Below, one piece after another: positions 5,858 through 7,451 of a stretch of 7,451 nt of DNA. The stretch covers positions 17,804 to 25,254 of the forward strand of contig DKBB01000118.1 in NCBI GenBank assembly GCA_002451015.1, in the 5' to 3' direction. Positions within the stretch are counted from its first letter, which is position 1. Each line of letters begins with the position of its first letter. The position numbers and the translations under genes were made by a program. Source of the DNA: Acidobacteria bacterium UBA6911 (GTDB lineage: Bacteria; Acidobacteriota; UBA6911). The notes under the pieces are model-generated. The model made no database searches. It had not been told where the DNA came from and was given only the letters and a program-made list of their open reading frames with translations.

Positions 5858-7342
5858 ATGGAAAGCAAATACTTGGAACTCTCTCCACCCCTGTTTCGCC
5901 GCCTTGACGATCGGCAGCTGATCCGTATCCACGAGGCGTCCCTCCAAATCCTTTCAAGGGTCGGTGTCACGGTCGACTGTGCGGAAGCACTGGAACTCCT
6001 TGATGGCGCCGGAGCGGACGTGTCGAATACGAAGCGGGTCCTCATTCCCGGGCATCTGGTTGAAAACGCCCTCGAGACGGCTCCGAGCAAGGTCTTGCTG
6101 CACAAGCGCGACGGCACTCCATTCGTCGAACTTTCGGGCAACCGCTGTACCTTCGGCGGGACCCCGGACCAACCGGACATCCTGGATCCCCGGGATGGGC
6201 GGAGACGTCCCTGTCGGATCGCGGATGTGGCGGGCAACGCACGTCTTATCGACGCGCTTCCGAACCTCACCTGGTCCTTCACAAGCGAGTGGGCCGGGTA
6301 CCCGCAGGGGCTCCCCGCGGTGCTGGCCGGCAAGGTCTCTTTTATGATCCAGCTCGAAAACAGTGAAAAGCCGCTCGGATCTTCCGTCGCAAACGTCCAG
6401 AACCTGAAAGACCAGCTCGAGGTGTGCTCTCTCGTGGCAGGAGGCACCGAGGAGCTTCGCCGTCGTCCGTTTTTCTTTGGATCGGTGGAGCCGATCAGCC
6501 CCCTGATCCACGGTCGGGACGCTCTGGAAAAGACCCTCATTCTCGCCGAATATGGTCTGCCTAATGTGGTCTACTCCATGCCCATGGCCGGCGCCACCGC
6601 ACCGGCCACCTTTGCCGGAACCCTGGCCGTGATGAACGCCGAGCTCTTAAGCCATCTCACCATCATCCAGCTCAAGAGGGAGGGCGCGCCCATGATTTAC
6701 GGCGCCATGCCGAACATCATAGACATGAAGACCACGATCTTTCCCTACGGTTCCCCGGAGCTCAACCTCCTCGTGGGCGCCGCCACGGAGCTTGCGCACC
6801 ACTACAACCTGCCGATGTTGGGCACGGCCGGGTGCACCGACGCAAAGGTCATGGGAGTCCAGACCGGTCTCGAAGCAATGTCCCAGTGCATGTCGTCGGT
6901 CCTTTTCGGCGCCAACATGGTCCATGACGTAGGATTGATGGACCATGCGACGATGATCTCTCCCGAGCTCATGGTGCTCACCGACGAGATCATTGAAATG
7001 ACCGGGGTGATGCTCCGGCGTCTGGAGGTGGACGACGAAACCCTCGCCCTGGATCTCATCGATAAAGTGGGCCCGGGCGGCAGCTACCTCGCCGAAGACC
7101 ATACCTTCGATCACTTCCGGAGTTTCTGGGTGCCCGAGATTCTGGACCGGAGCATGGGCGTAAAGCCCGGATCCGCCGGCTCCGCCGTGCACAGCGAGGA
7201 GTTGTTGCGGGAAAAGACGTTAAAGATCCTCTCGAGCCATACCCCCAAACCGCTCGGGGAGGACCTGCTCGCGGAAATGAAAAAGCTGGAAAAGAGCTGG
7301 TTCGAACGCCTGGGCCTCGACCATGTCTATCCGGAGGAATGA
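5858..7342 (+). CDS. MttB-superfamily corrinoid-dependent methyltransferase without pyrrolysine
   Basis: A 494-residue TIM-barrel-type protein of the trimethylamine methyltransferase (MttB) superfamily. Family hallmarks include the N-terminal IHEASLQILSRVGVTV (24-39), TFGGTPDQPDILD (98-110), the region around SMPMAGATAPATFAGTL (240-256), GAMPNIIDMKT (282-292), PMLGTAGCTDAKVMGVQ (319-335) and the C-terminal GGSYLAEDHTFDHFR (407-421). Known members move a methyl group from a methylated amine to a corrinoid protein. Authentic MttB reads an amber codon as pyrrolysine around residue 330; here the frame is uninterrupted, so this is a non-Pyl member, the group that includes glycine-betaine, proline-betaine, carnitine and butyrobetaine demethylases. 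ATG5858 is chosen because AAAAGGA (5846-5852) precedes it by 5 bases; the frame is open upstream to a TTG at 5792, which lacks such a site. G+C is visibly higher than in the partner gene. Confidence 0.9.
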   Translation: MESKYLELSPPLFRRLDDRQLIRIHEASLQILSRVGVTVDCAEALELLDGAGADVSNTKRVLIPGHLVENALETAPSKVLLHKRDGTPFVELSGNRCTFGGTPDQPDILDPRDGRRRPCRIADVAGNARLIDALPNLTWSFTSEWAGYPQGLPAVLAGKVSFMIQLENSEKPLGSSVANVQNLKDQLEVCSLVAGGTEELRRRPFFFGSVEPISPLIHGRDALEKTLILAEYGLPNVVYSMPMAGATAPATFAGTLAVMNAELLSHLTIIQLKREGAPMIYGAMPNIIDMKTTIFPYGSPELNLLVGAATELAHHYNLPMLGTAGCTDAKVMGVQTGLEAMSQCMSSVLFGANMVHDVGLMDHATMISPELMVLTDEIIEMTGVMLRRLEVDDETLALDLIDKVGPGGSYLAEDHTFDHFRSFWVPEILDRSMGVKPGSAGSAVHSEELLREKTLKILSSHTPKPLGEDLLAEMKKLEKSWFERLGLDHVYPEE

Positions 7343-7451
7343 TGGCTCTGCCGGGACTCCCATCCGGTGGCCAAAAAACAAAGTGTAAAAAGGAGGATGG
7401 TCCCTAGGAACTGTAATCCTATTTTGTAAACACCTGTTCCCTATCGAAACC
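7343..7451. other. Downstream flank, no gene recognised
   Basis: All plus-strand reading frames close quickly and no family is recognisable. A purine-rich AAAAAGGAGG (7387-7396) resembles a ribosome site, but the ATG right after it (7397) opens only about ten codons. A weak hairpin TAGGA (7405-7409), loop ACTGTAA, TCCTA (7417-7421) followed by TTTT could be a poor terminator for the methyltransferase transcript. Confidence 0.3.

Noticed and set aside
7339..7407. Short frame of 22-23 codons overlapping the methyltransferase stop (ATGATG), with GGAGG just upstream
   Set aside because: The GGAGG is part of the preceding coding sequence (codons near the end, Pro-Glu-Glu), the peptide has no recognisable feature and it ends at TAG within 70 bases.

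Overview
The window looks like chromosomal DNA of a free-living anaerobe, most likely Desulfobacterota (a sulfate-reducer or syntroph-type deltaproteobacterium). That placement is inference. It rests on the MttB-family methyltransferase paired with a small corrinoid protein, an acyl-CoA-ligase/transporter neighbourhood, an HDOD protein, mid-range G+C and good Shine-Dalgarno sites. No rRNA, tRNA or CRISPR array was seen.

Layout. Bases 1-159 (minus strand) hold the first 53 codons of an HDOD-domain protein that continues off the left edge. A 248-base divergent intergenic region (160-407) is rich in inverted and direct repeats. Plus-strand genes follow: a MoaB/MogA-type molybdopterin biosynthesis protein (408-935), a phosphoglycolate-phosphatase-like HAD hydrolase (about 1106-1807), an AMP-forming acyl-CoA ligase (1932-3497, GTG start) and a multi-pass DMT/EamA-like membrane protein (about 3589-4491). 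A 593-base stretch (4492-5084) then separates two blocks. It contains a terminator-like hairpin, a decayed IS6-type transposase fragment (about 4679-4906) lying between two copies of an imperfect direct repeat, and a promoter/operator candidate just before the next gene. The last block is a corrinoid protein of the MtbC/MttC type (5085-5723) and an MttB-family methyltransferase without pyrrolysine (5858-7342), followed by about 110 bases with no convincing gene.

How the genes work together. The clearest functional unit is the last pair. An MttB-superfamily enzyme would move a methyl group from a quaternary or tertiary amine onto the Co(I) corrinoid of its partner, feeding one-carbon metabolism. 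The gene has no in-frame amber codon, so it belongs with the non-pyrrolysine members (the group containing glycine-betaine, proline-betaine and carnitine-type demethylases), and its substrate cannot be read from the sequence. No corrinoid-reactivating protein and no methylcorrinoid:tetrahydrofolate methyltransferase lies in the window, so those partners must be elsewhere. The moaB, HAD, ligase and transporter genes are co-directional, but spacers of about 90-170 bases do not prove a single operon.
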